Shown here: piece by piece, positions 22,250-29,298 of the stretch
Layout: each line of letters starts with the position of its first letter
Numbering within the stretch: the stretch's first letter is position 1
Program-made: the position numbers and the translations under genes
The notes under the pieces: model-generated
The model's database searches: none
The model's input: only the letters and a program-made list of their open reading frames with translations
What the model was told of the DNA's origin: nothing
DNA from: an uncultured Clostridia bacterium
Lineage (GTDB): Bacteria; Bacillota; Clostridia; TANB77; RGIG9151
NCBI GenBank assembly: GCA_934500865.1
Contig: CAKSUD010000010.1
Location: 1-32,951 of the forward strand
DNA: 32,951 nt
Direction: 5' to 3'

Positions 22250-22807
22250 ATGATAATGGCAGGAGATTTTAGAAACGGAACTACTTTTGAAATGGACGGA
22301 CAGGTATATAAAATTGTAGAATTCCAACACGTTAAACCAGGAAAAGGAGCAGCGTTTGTTAGAACAAAGTTAAAGAATGTAATGAACGGTTCAGTTTTAG
22401 AAAAAACATTCAATCCAACTGAAAAATATGAAAATGCTCAAGTAGAAAGAAAAGAAATGCAATATTTATATGAAGATTCCGGATTATATTATTTTATGGA
22501 CACTGAAACATACGAACAAGAACCATTGAATAAAGAACAATTAGGAGATGCTTTAATGTTCGTAAAGGAAAATATGAACGTAAAAGTATTATCTTACAAG
22601 GGGAATGTATTTGGTGTAGAACCACCAACATTCGTTGAACTTGAAATTACAGAAACAGAACCGGGCTTTAAGGGAGATACAGCTACAGGTGCTACAAAAC
22701 CTGCAATTGTTGAAACAGGAGCTAAAGTTCTAGTACCTTTATTCGTTAACCAAGGAGATGTAATCAGAATCGACACAAGAACTGGTGAATACATGGAAAG
22801 AGTATAA
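22250..22807 (+). CDS. efp: Elongation factor P
   Basis: EF-P rescues ribosomes stalled at polyproline sequences. The 185-residue protein has the three beta domains: KOW-like N-terminal domain (AGDFRNGTTFEMDGQVYKIV), middle OB domain and C-terminal GDTATGATKPAIVETGAKVL...NQGDVIRIDTRTGEYMERV. The loop HVKPGKGAAF carries K32 at the tip, the residue modified in Bacillus EF-P, so a lysine-type modification is expected. An ATG at 22256 (second Met) is an alternative start. Several proteins in the window have proline-rich stretches that could need EF-P. Confidence 0.97.
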   Translation: MIMAGDFRNGTTFEMDGQVYKIVEFQHVKPGKGAAFVRTKLKNVMNGSVLEKTFNPTEKYENAQVERKEMQYLYEDSGLYYFMDTETYEQEPLNKEQLGDALMFVKENMNVKVLSYKGNVFGVEPPTFVELEITETEPGFKGDTATGATKPAIVETGAKVLVPLFVNQGDVIRIDTRTGEYMERV

Positions 22808-22819
22808 GGAGAGTGTAAA

Positions 22820-23239
22820 ATGGGAGAAAGAACTGAAAAGATTAAAAGACTTATTGAAAAAGAAAAGGATAGCATGGATGTAATTGCCGAAATGCTTGAC
22901 CTTTTTGAAGAAATGGAAGAAGAAGTTGAAGAATTAAATAAGAAGTATAACGACTTAGAAGATGAATTAGATGCCATGAATGAAGACATTAGTATGCTAA
23001 ATGATGGTATGCATGTTGAAGAATATGATGATTCTGTATTCTCAGCAGTTTGTCCTTATTGTCAAGAAGAAATCGAAATCGATTTGGAAAAGCTTGATGA
23101 TGATGAAGATTTTAAGTGCCCTAAATGTGGTAAAGAAATCACATTAGAATGGGATGATGAGTGTGATTGCGGTTGCTGTGGAGATCATGAACATGATTGT
23201 GACTGTGATGATTGCGATTGTGACGACGATGAGGAATAA
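22820..23239 (+). CDS. CD1247-type zinc-ribbon protein with Cys/Asp-rich tail
   Basis: The 139-residue protein matches the clostridial family called 'CD1247 N-terminal domain-containing'. Residues 1-65 form an acidic coiled coil; a zinc ribbon follows (C78, C81, C100, C103); the tail (115-139) is built from Asp, Glu, His and eight cysteines (C115, 117, 119, 120, 127, 129, 132, 134). The tail suggests binding of additional metal, but this is inference. No function is known. It is 12 bases downstream of efp, the usual linkage in Clostridia, and is followed by a strong terminator. Confidence 0.88.
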   Translation: MGERTEKIKRLIEKEKDSMDVIAEMLDLFEEMEEEVEELNKKYNDLEDELDAMNEDISMLNDGMHVEEYDDSVFSAVCPYCQEEIEIDLEKLDDDEDFKCPKCGKEITLEWDDECDCGCCGDHEHDCDCDDCDCDDDEE

Positions 23240-23248
23240 AGTCGAGAT

Positions 23249-23301
23249 GTGAAAAAAATTAATGCTGGAGGGTCTTGGCTCTTCAGCACTATTTTTTTCA
23301 C
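23249..23301 (+). terminator. Rho-independent terminator of the efp operon
   Basis: TGCTGGAGGGTC (23263-23274) pairs with GGCTCTTCAGCA (23277-23288) using three G-U pairs; the stem is extended by GTGAAAAAAAT with ATTTTTTTCAC on the outside. On the transcript this ends in seven U. Confidence 0.88.
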
Positions 23302-23335
23302 ACAAAAATAATAAAAATCATATTATATAAAAAAA

Positions 23336-23373
23336 GTGGACTAAAGTCCACGCCATGTTGACCTTCGGTCAAC
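23336..23373. repeat. Twin hairpins between efp and iscS operons
   Basis: GTGGACT-AA-AGTCCAC (23336-23351) and GTTGACC-TTC-GGTCAAC (23357-23373) are two perfect 7-bp hairpins side by side. They are enclosed by A7GT (about 23329-23337) and ACTTTTTTT (about 23384-23393), so a three-way fold is possible. They form the left part of a roughly 190-base structured block in the 349-base gap before iscS. Confidence 0.7.
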
Positions 23374-23394
23374 AACATCAATGAACTTTTTTTG

Positions 23395-23519
23395 TTTTCT
23401 TTCGGTCGTTCGAGCTACTAATTAAAATTTTTAACGCTGATTTCATCAGCTAAATTTTAATTAGACCGGGTTTGTACTAAGTTAAAGTTTTAACTCATAG
23501 CTCGAACTTTCCTAGAAAA
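23395..23519. repeat. Branched palindromic element upstream of iscS
   Basis: A closing stem TTTTCT/AGAAAA (23395-23400 with 23514-23519) continues as GTTCGAGCTA/TAGCTCGAAC (23408-23417 with 23498-23507). It encloses two arms: CTAATTAAAATTT/AAATTTTAATTAG (23418-23430 with 23452-23464) capped by GCTGA/TCAGC, and AGTTAAA/TTTAACT (23480-23495). This three-way junction is compact and perfect in each helix. It is not a tRNA: there is no anticodon arm, CCA end or D-arm. It may be a short mobile repeat or a structured leader. Confidence 0.65.
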
Positions 23520-23540
23520 TGAATAAAGTATTTTTACATT

Positions 23541-23569
23541 TTGTCGGTTCCGATAACTTGTTTTATAAT
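23541..23569 (+). promoter_or_regulatory. Possible iscS promoter
   Basis: TTGTCG (23541-23546) and TATAAT (23564-23569) are 17 bases apart. The predicted start (about 23576) would fall within the ribosome-binding site, so the mapping is doubtful. A small dyad TCGG-TT-CCGA (23543-23552) inside it could bind a regulator. Confidence 0.4.
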
Positions 23570-23588
23570 ACAAAAGGAGTGTGTATAT

Positions 23589-24755
23589 ATGGAGAAAAAT
23601 GTTTACTTGGACCACGCAGCTACTACATATGTAAAAAAGGAAGTTTTAGATGAAATGATGCCGTTCTTTACACAAAGTTTCGGTAATCCGTCTTCTATAT
23701 ATAAATTAGGACAGGAGAATAAAAGAGCAGTAGATTTAGCTAAAGAGAGAATTGCTAAAGCAATAGGGGCAACACCTAATGAAATATATTTCACAGCCGG
23801 TGGGTGTGAAGCAGATAACTGGGTAATTAAGGGAATCGCTTTTGCAAATATGAATAAAGGGAACCATATAATAACAACATCTATTGAGCATCCTGCAATA
23901 ATTAATTCTTGCAAGTTTTTAGAGAAACACGGTTTTGAAGTAACATTACTTGGAGTGGATGAGAATGGTCAAGTAAGGCTTGATGAGCTAGAAAATGCAA
24001 TTAAAGATAATACGATTTTAATATCTGTAATGTTTGCAAATAATGAAATAGGTACAGTTCAGCCAATAAAAGAGATTGCTGAAATTGCGAAAAAGCATAA
24101 TGTTTATTTCCATACGGACGCAGTCCAAGCGGTTGGAAGTTTAAGAATAGATGTTAAAGACTTGGGAGTAGATATGCTTTCTATGTCGGGACATAAATTT
24201 TATGGACCAAAGGGAATAGGAGCATTATATATAAAAAAGGGAACAAAAATAGACAGCTTAATTCACGGGGGCGGTCAAGAGCAAGGAAAACGTGCCGGAA
24301 CAGAAAATGTACCTGCAATTGTTGGAATGGGTAAGGCAATTGAACTTGCTTACGAGAATTTTGATGAAACTACAAACAGAATAATTGCATTAAGAGAGAA
24401 GCTAATAAACGGAGTGTTAAACAATATTCCGCATGTTAGATTAAATGGACATAGAACTAAGAGGCTTCCGGGAAATACAAATTTTTCATTTAGCTTTATT
24501 GAGGGAGAGTCCCTATTATTAATGTTAAATATGAAGGGTGTTGCCGGTTCAAGCGGTTCTGCTTGTAGTTCAGGTTCACTCGATCCATCTCATGTGTTAC
24601 TTGCAATTGGATTAGACCATGGAACAGCACATGGTTCATTAAGACTTACACTAGGTGCAGAAACAACAGAAGAAGATATTGACTATGTTTTGGGTATATT
24701 ACCTGGAATTGTGGAGAAATTAAGAGAAATGTCTCCATTAAAGCCGGAGAATTAA
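23589..24755 (+). CDS. iscS: Cysteine desulfurase IscS/NifS
   Basis: The enzyme takes sulfur from L-cysteine, using pyridoxal phosphate, and hands it to the Fe-S scaffold. In the 388-residue protein, H101 stacks on the cofactor, HTDAVQ (175-180) holds the binding Asp and Gln, K203 in SGHKFYGPKG is the PLP lysine, and C326 in SSGSACSSGS is the persulfide cysteine. I start at ATG 23589 because AGGAG lies nine bases upstream; a TTG at 23541 would be in the promoter. The family motif usually read as GGTE/GGSE appears as GGCEADN here. iscU follows 23 bases after the stop. No IscR-type regulator gene precedes it in this window. Confidence 0.95.
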   Translation: MEKNVYLDHAATTYVKKEVLDEMMPFFTQSFGNPSSIYKLGQENKRAVDLAKERIAKAIGATPNEIYFTAGGCEADNWVIKGIAFANMNKGNHIITTSIEHPAIINSCKFLEKHGFEVTLLGVDENGQVRLDELENAIKDNTILISVMFANNEIGTVQPIKEIAEIAKKHNVYFHTDAVQAVGSLRIDVKDLGVDMLSMSGHKFYGPKGIGALYIKKGTKIDSLIHGGGQEQGKRAGTENVPAIVGMGKAIELAYENFDETTNRIIALREKLINGVLNNIPHVRLNGHRTKRLPGNTNFSFSFIEGESLLLMLNMKGVAGSSGSACSSGSLDPSHVLLAIGLDHGTAHGSLRLTLGAETTEEDIDYVLGILPGIVEKLREMSPLKPEN

Positions 24756-24778
24756 TAATACGAAAAGGAGAAAAGTAT

Positions 24779-25225
24779 ATGGAATATTCAGAAAAAGTTT
24801 TAGACCATTTTTCAAATCCTCGTAACGTTGGCGAAATAAAGGATGCCAACGGGATTGGACAAGTTGGTAACCAAAAATGCGGAGATATAATGAAGATTTA
24901 TTTGAAGATAAATGATAATGATATTATAGAGGATGTAAAGTTCCAAACATTTGGATGTGGTGCTGCTGTTGCAACTAGCAGTATGGCGACAGAACTAATT
25001 AAAGGGAAAAGTATAAAGGAAGCAATGAAGCTTACTAATAAGGCGGTTGTGGAAGCACTAGACGGACTACCTCCGGTAAAGTTACATTGCTCGGTTTTAG
25101 CTGAAGAAGCTGTAAAGGAAGCTATTAATAATTTCTTAAAAGAAAATGGACGAGCTGATGAAGTACAAGAAATTTGCGGTGGAAACTGCTGTGCTTGTAA
25201 TGCTCATGGATGTGATGAGAAATAG
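24779..25225 (+). CDS. iscU: Fe-S cluster scaffold protein IscU/NifU-like
   Basis: This 148-residue scaffold assembles [Fe-S] clusters with sulfur from IscS. The three ligand cysteines are present: C34 in KCGD (with D36), C60 in FGCGAA, and C104 in LHCSVLAEEA. The C-terminus goes on with a cysteine-rich tail (EICGGNCCACNAHGC; C133, 137, 138, 140, 145), which ordinary IscU lacks. AAAAGGAGAAAAG precedes the ATG. The stop shares one base with the start of truB. Confidence 0.95.
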   Translation: MEYSEKVLDHFSNPRNVGEIKDANGIGQVGNQKCGDIMKIYLKINDNDIIEDVKFQTFGCGAAVATSSMATELIKGKSIKEAMKLTNKAVVEALDGLPPVKLHCSVLAEEAVKEAINNFLKENGRADEVQEICGGNCCACNAHGCDEK

Positions 25226-26067
25226 TGGACGGATTTATTAATGTATATAAGGAAAAAGGTCAGACATCTCATGATGTTGTAAATAAAGTGAGAAAGATTT
25301 TTGCTACAAGAAAAGTAGGACATACCGGTACGTTAGATCCTAATGCTACCGGTGTTCTGCCGATAGCTGTTAATAATGCTACTAAGGTTATAGAGTATAT
25401 GGAGCATGACGACAAAACTTACGTTGCTGAACTTACTTTAGGAATAATTACAGATACAGAGGATATATGGGGAAATATATTAGAAGAAAATTCTGTTAAT
25501 GTAACTAAAGATGAAATAGAAGATGCAATAAAGTCTTTTATTGGAAAACAAAAGCAAGTTCCACCGATGTATTCCGCATTAAAGATAAATGGTAAAAAGC
25601 TTTATGAATTAGCTAGAGAAGGGAAAGTTATTGAGCGAGAAGCTAGAGAAATCGAGATTTTTGACATTGAGGAAATTAAAGTCATAGAAAATAAAGTCTC
25701 CTTTAAGGTGCATTGCTCTAAGGGTACATATATTCGAACTTTATGCAAGGATATAGGTGAGAAGCTTGGCTGTGGTGCGACTATGTCGGCACTTAAGCGA
25801 GTACAATCCGGTGATTTTACTATTGATACTGCTGTAAAATTATCTGAACTTGAGGAAGATAAAGAAAAATATATCTTAGATTTAGAGATTCCGTTAAGGA
25901 AATTTAGTGTAATAGAGCTAAATGAGGAAGATGGAAGAAGGTACATAAACGGAATTAAACTAAAAACAGATATGCCGGACGGAATGTATAGGATTTATAT
26001 AGAAGGAAAGCTTTATGGAGTGTGTAGAGTTAGAGGTAATGTGATTAGAAGTGAAAAGAGGATTTAG
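25225..26067 (+). CDS. truB: tRNA pseudouridine synthase B (GTG start)
   Basis: TruB makes pseudouridine 55 in the T-loop of tRNAs. The 280-residue protein has GFINVYKEKGQTSHDVV, the catalytic GHTGTLDPNATGVLP (D38), the KTYVAELTLG motif and CSKGTYIRTLCKDIG; a PUA-like C-terminal part follows (about 225-280). The GTG start overlaps the iscU stop by one base, with only a weak ribosome-binding site, so translation is probably coupled to iscU. In most Firmicutes truB sits next to rbfA/nrnA and is followed by ribF; here it has moved and ribF is absent. Confidence 0.94.
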   Translation: MDGFINVYKEKGQTSHDVVNKVRKIFATRKVGHTGTLDPNATGVLPIAVNNATKVIEYMEHDDKTYVAELTLGIITDTEDIWGNILEENSVNVTKDEIEDAIKSFIGKQKQVPPMYSALKINGKKLYELAREGKVIEREAREIEIFDIEEIKVIENKVSFKVHCSKGTYIRTLCKDIGEKLGCGATMSALKRVQSGDFTIDTAVKLSELEEDKEKYILDLEIPLRKFSVIELNEEDGRRYINGIKLKTDMPDGMYRIYIEGKLYGVCRVRGNVIRSEKRI

Positions 26068-26072
26068 TTAAA

Positions 26073-26109
26073 AAACCGGTGGTAATGAGGGTTACCGCCG
26101 GTTTCTTTG
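26073..26109. terminator. Terminator between convergent genes
   Basis: AAACCGGTGGTAA (26073-26085) and TTACCGCCGGTTT (26092-26104, one G-U pair) form a 13-bp stem followed by TCTTTG. A/T-rich ends on both strands make it usable for truB and the opposing glycosyltransferase gene. Confidence 0.85.
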
Positions 26110-26116
26110 TTAGAAA

Positions 26117-27310
26117 TTAGATGTCTTTCTTTGAAGAAAACAATGATTTAATTATGTCTCTAGTTAAAATGCAAATTACAACGAATAATAAAACACTTAC
26201 ATATGCAATTGGGATACTCACATTTTCAAAGAGGAATGCAAAGTAGCAATATAGTGAAACGAAATTTACAGCTACCGTGATAAACCATTTTTCTTTATTT
26301 AGCATTAAATAAATTATACTAAGTATATCGGCTGAAAATATGTATCTGTCATGCATATGTGGCAAGAAAAAGACTGATGTCAGTACACACCATAACCCTA
26401 AGCTTACTATTTCTTTTTTCGTTAATTTCCTTTTTACCAAAAATATTATAAATGCTGAAAATATAAAGATAAAAATCGTAAATAACGTTCCCCATTTTGG
26501 AAGTGATTCATTAGGTGTATATATTAAATTCTGCCCCTTTAGGAATAGGTTATATATTCCGGCAAAGTTCATACTTATATAGTGAGAATACGTTTTTGTT
26601 TGGTTTATATAAATTGACATGCAGTCTTGTATGCTTCTCCCGGCAAGCATTGCAGGGATACATAGCACAAAGTTCGCAAGAGGGATAAGCATAAAGTGCA
26701 GAATTGAAAAATTACGCTTATTTATATAAACTAATATATATACCGGAAGAAGAAAAATAAATTGTAGTTTAAATGCAAATGAGATACCTAAGAGTATAAA
26801 CGATTTAAAGTACTTTTCCTCTATTAAGTACATAAATGAAAGCACTAAAAATGTGGTATATATTGAATCGCATTGTGCCCAAGCTGACGAATTTAAAATT
26901 ACAGTTGGTAGCATAACTACGATGACATAAGTAATAAAGGCATATAATCCCCTGTTCTTATGTTCTTTAAACAATTTGTGCACAAACATCATACAAGATA
27001 ATGCAAGCATGTAATCAAAAAATATAGATAATGCTTTTATAGAGTATAGGGGTGGAAAAGGAAGGTAGGTAAGTAGGGCTACTAAAGTTAAATAAGGAGC
27101 ATTATAATCACCAATGCTATATTTTAATGCCGAAAGACCTCCTAAGTCATAAAGGTCATCATACCAAGGAAGTAAAAAAGAAACGTAATCTGTTGTTTTA
27201 AAGTCTATTAAAGTTATTCTTATTACTAGGGAAAATAAAGTAATAAGAATGGCAAAAATTAAAATCATATGTTCATCTATAAATTTCCAAAATTTTTCAC
27301 GCCAATTCAT
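26117..27310 (-). CDS. GT-C type membrane glycosyltransferase, polyprenyl-sugar dependent (predicted)
   Basis: The 397-residue protein has about ten to twelve membrane helices and a first extracellular loop with acidic residues after helix 1 (DFKTTDYVSFLLPWYDDL), the position where GT-C enzymes hold their catalytic Asp/Glu. Later features include SSAWAQCDSIYTTFL, GISFAFKLQFIFLLPVY, and PHMHDRYIF, all familiar from mannosyltransferase-like GT-C families in Clostridia. It probably moves a sugar from a lipid-linked donor to a surface glycan or protein; substrate unknown. The start is ATG 27310, with GGAGG five bases before; a longer frame from 27361 contains that site. It is a single gene, convergent to truB and divergent from the surface operon. 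Confidence 0.8.
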   Translation of the reverse strand: MNWREKFWKFIDEHMILIFAILITLFSLVIRITLIDFKTTDYVSFLLPWYDDLYDLGGLSALKYSIGDYNAPYLTLVALLTYLPFPPLYSIKALSIFFDYMLALSCMMFVHKLFKEHKNRGLYAFITYVIVVMLPTVILNSSAWAQCDSIYTTFLVLSFMYLIEEKYFKSFILLGISFAFKLQFIFLLPVYILVYINKRNFSILHFMLIPLANFVLCIPAMLAGRSIQDCMSIYINQTKTYSHYISMNFAGIYNLFLKGQNLIYTPNESLPKWGTLFTIFIFIFSAFIIFLVKRKLTKKEIVSLGLWCVLTSVFFLPHMHDRYIFSADILSIIYLMLNKEKWFITVAVNFVSLYCYFAFLFENVSIPIAYVSVLLFVVICILTRDIIKSLFSSKKDI

Positions 27311-27540
27311 AAAAACCTCCATTCTGACAATAAATTGCCAACGAAAAACATAATTAAGCATTCATTTTATCAAGATTTAACACGTATATGTTACCAATTT
27401 TATTCAAATATTTCAATATAAAAAATTATTTCAGTATTTACAATTTAATTTCATTTTAATACAATAATCATAAAGTTAAATAGAAACATGCCGATATTTA
27501 AATTGTAGTTTTATAATTTTACTTAGAGTAACCTCAAACG

Positions 27541-27569
27541 TTGACATGACGCCGTTAAAGAGGTATAAT
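27541..27569 (+). promoter_or_regulatory. Consensus sigma-A promoter of the surface-protein operon
   Basis: TTGACA (27541-27546), 17 bases, TATAAT (27564-27569): a perfect match to consensus, predicting strong transcription from about 27576 and a leader of about 53 bases. The rest of the divergent gap 27311-27629 is very AT-rich, and I saw no other supportable element in it. Confidence 0.92.
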
Positions 27570-27629
27570 GTAAATAATAAGTATAGTTATGTAAACTAAA
27601 AATATGTTTAAAAGAAAGGAAATGAACAT

Positions 27630-29294
27630 ATGAAAAAGTTTATACTTTGTTTGCTAGTACTATGTTTCTTTAGTGTTTTACCTTCTAATGTTTATGCAGA
27701 TGCGATAGGTAAGACCAACTTCACTGTGGGGAAAATTGAGTGTTATAATATTTCTGAGTATAAGATATCAGGATACTTTGAAGTAAAAAACAATAGTGGA
27801 GTTTATTATCCGGAATTAAATTATACTATGTATTTAGTACCATCTGATGCGGATGTAATAGGGCGTCGGATAAATTCAGCTTATGTTAGTGGAAGTGTTC
27901 AAAAATTTTCACTTAGTCCATTTGAAAATAAACTAGTGGCTTTTGAGATAAGAATTTCTCAAATCCCAGATAAATTATACGATTTAGGAGTAGTTATTTC
28001 AGATAATGCTTCTGAGTTGTCAGCCATAGAATACTTACGATATTTAAAACTTGGTAAAGAGGAACAGTATATTGCTTCAGCAGAAAAAGTGGCAAATTAT
28101 TATAAAATAAAGGACTTTGAAAATTCGTTATCCGGCCCATATATGGAGCCTGGAAAATCTCCGGACGCATATCTAAAAGTAAAATCTACTTATAAGAAAG
28201 ATATTTCAGTAATTCCAGAATATACAGTTTATAGAAGAGGTGTGTATTATGGAGACTGTAAACCTATTAAAAGAGAAGTCGGAGAAAAGGTAACATTAAA
28301 AGCGGGTGAGACTAAAGAACTAAAGCTTAAATTACCTGTGATGCTAGAGCCAGAATCATATTATATAAAGGTAAGATTATTAGATGAAAATGATAAAAAA
28401 GTTTCTGGAGAATACTACTTTAGATATGTGGTAAATGGAACGACTGCAAAAATTTCTTCGATAAACACTTTATACGATTATTCCAAAAAGGAACTAAAAA
28501 TTTTCTATAATATAATAGGTTCGTCTGATGGTAAAACTATAACTAATGCAGAAGTTGAAACAGGAATTCTTAGAGAGGATACAGGTAATATTATAGACAG
28601 ATACTTTAACAGGTCTGATATACTTGGAACAGAGTATATGCTTAGTTTTAAGATAAGAGTCCCGGATGATAATCCAAGATTAACGGCGTATGTAAGGATA
28701 AAACAAGGTGACGAAACATTAGCATATAAGAATATAACATTACCTACCGAGGCAACTTCGGTTCCGACTGAAAAGTTTAACGATATCAAGGATACAAAAT
28801 ATGAGCTAGCAGTCAAAATGTTAAATTCTTATGGTGTAATTTCAGGTTATCCTGACGGTACATTTAGACCTCAAAAGACTTTAACGAGAGCAGAACTTAC
28901 ATCTATAGCTTTAAATATGTTAGATGCTGATATTTCTAATTTTGAAGTGAAAAATAATGCTTTTACGGATGTCGCAGAAAACCATTGGGCATATAAGTCT
29001 ATAAACTATGCGTATGAAAATGGAATTATAAACGGATATGGGAACGGTTTGTTTAAGCCTAATAATGAAGTGAAGTATAGTGAAGCGATAACAATTTTAT
29101 TAAATGTTGCTGGGTACAGAGATTACGTGAATGGAAAAGGCACAACATGGCCTAATAATTATATAGACGTTGCTAAAGAGATTAATATAGCAGATAGCAA
29201 CACATATACAGATACCTTTAATTTTACTAATCCGGCTACTCGTGGTGATGTATCAATCTTAACATTAAATTCATTTATTCTTAGAAGGAGCTGA
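27630..29294 (+). CDS. Secreted protein with C-terminal SLH domains
   Basis: The 554-residue protein starts with a clear signal peptide (MKKFILCLLVLCFFSVLPSN, cleaved near VYA-D). Residues 25-375 form a beta-rich ectodomain, probably several Ig-like domains (for example LKAGETKELKLKLPVMLEP), with no recognised enzymatic motif. Three SLH domains follow: 383-430 (FNDIKDTKYELAVKMLNSYG...RAELTSIALNML), 445-493 (FTDVAENHWAYKSINYAYEN), and a degenerate one at about 507-548 (PATRGDVSILTLNSF). SLH domains bind secondary cell-wall polymers, so the protein is likely wall-anchored. AGAAAGGAAATG region gives the ribosome-binding site. It is the first gene of a two-gene unit. Confidence 0.9.
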   Translation: MKKFILCLLVLCFFSVLPSNVYADAIGKTNFTVGKIECYNISEYKISGYFEVKNNSGVYYPELNYTMYLVPSDADVIGRRINSAYVSGSVQKFSLSPFENKLVAFEIRISQIPDKLYDLGVVISDNASELSAIEYLRYLKLGKEEQYIASAEKVANYYKIKDFENSLSGPYMEPGKSPDAYLKVKSTYKKDISVIPEYTVYRRGVYYGDCKPIKREVGEKVTLKAGETKELKLKLPVMLEPESYYIKVRLLDENDKKVSGEYYFRYVVNGTTAKISSINTLYDYSKKELKIFYNIIGSSDGKTITNAEVETGILREDTGNIIDRYFNRSDILGTEYMLSFKIRVPDDNPRLTAYVRIKQGDETLAYKNITLPTEATSVPTEKFNDIKDTKYELAVKMLNSYGVISGYPDGTFRPQKTLTRAELTSIALNMLDADISNFEVKNNAFTDVAENHWAYKSINYAYENGIINGYGNGLFKPNNEVKYSEAITILLNVAGYRDYVNGKGTTWPNNYIDVAKEINIADSNTYTDTFNFTNPATRGDVSILTLNSFILRRS

Positions 29295-29298
29295 TATC

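Noticed and set aside
23395..23519. tRNA or tmRNA-like cloverleaf (contains GTTCGA)
   Set aside because: Only two arms, AT-rich helices, no anticodon loop, no CCA or acceptor of seven pairs; arms do not match tRNA geometry.
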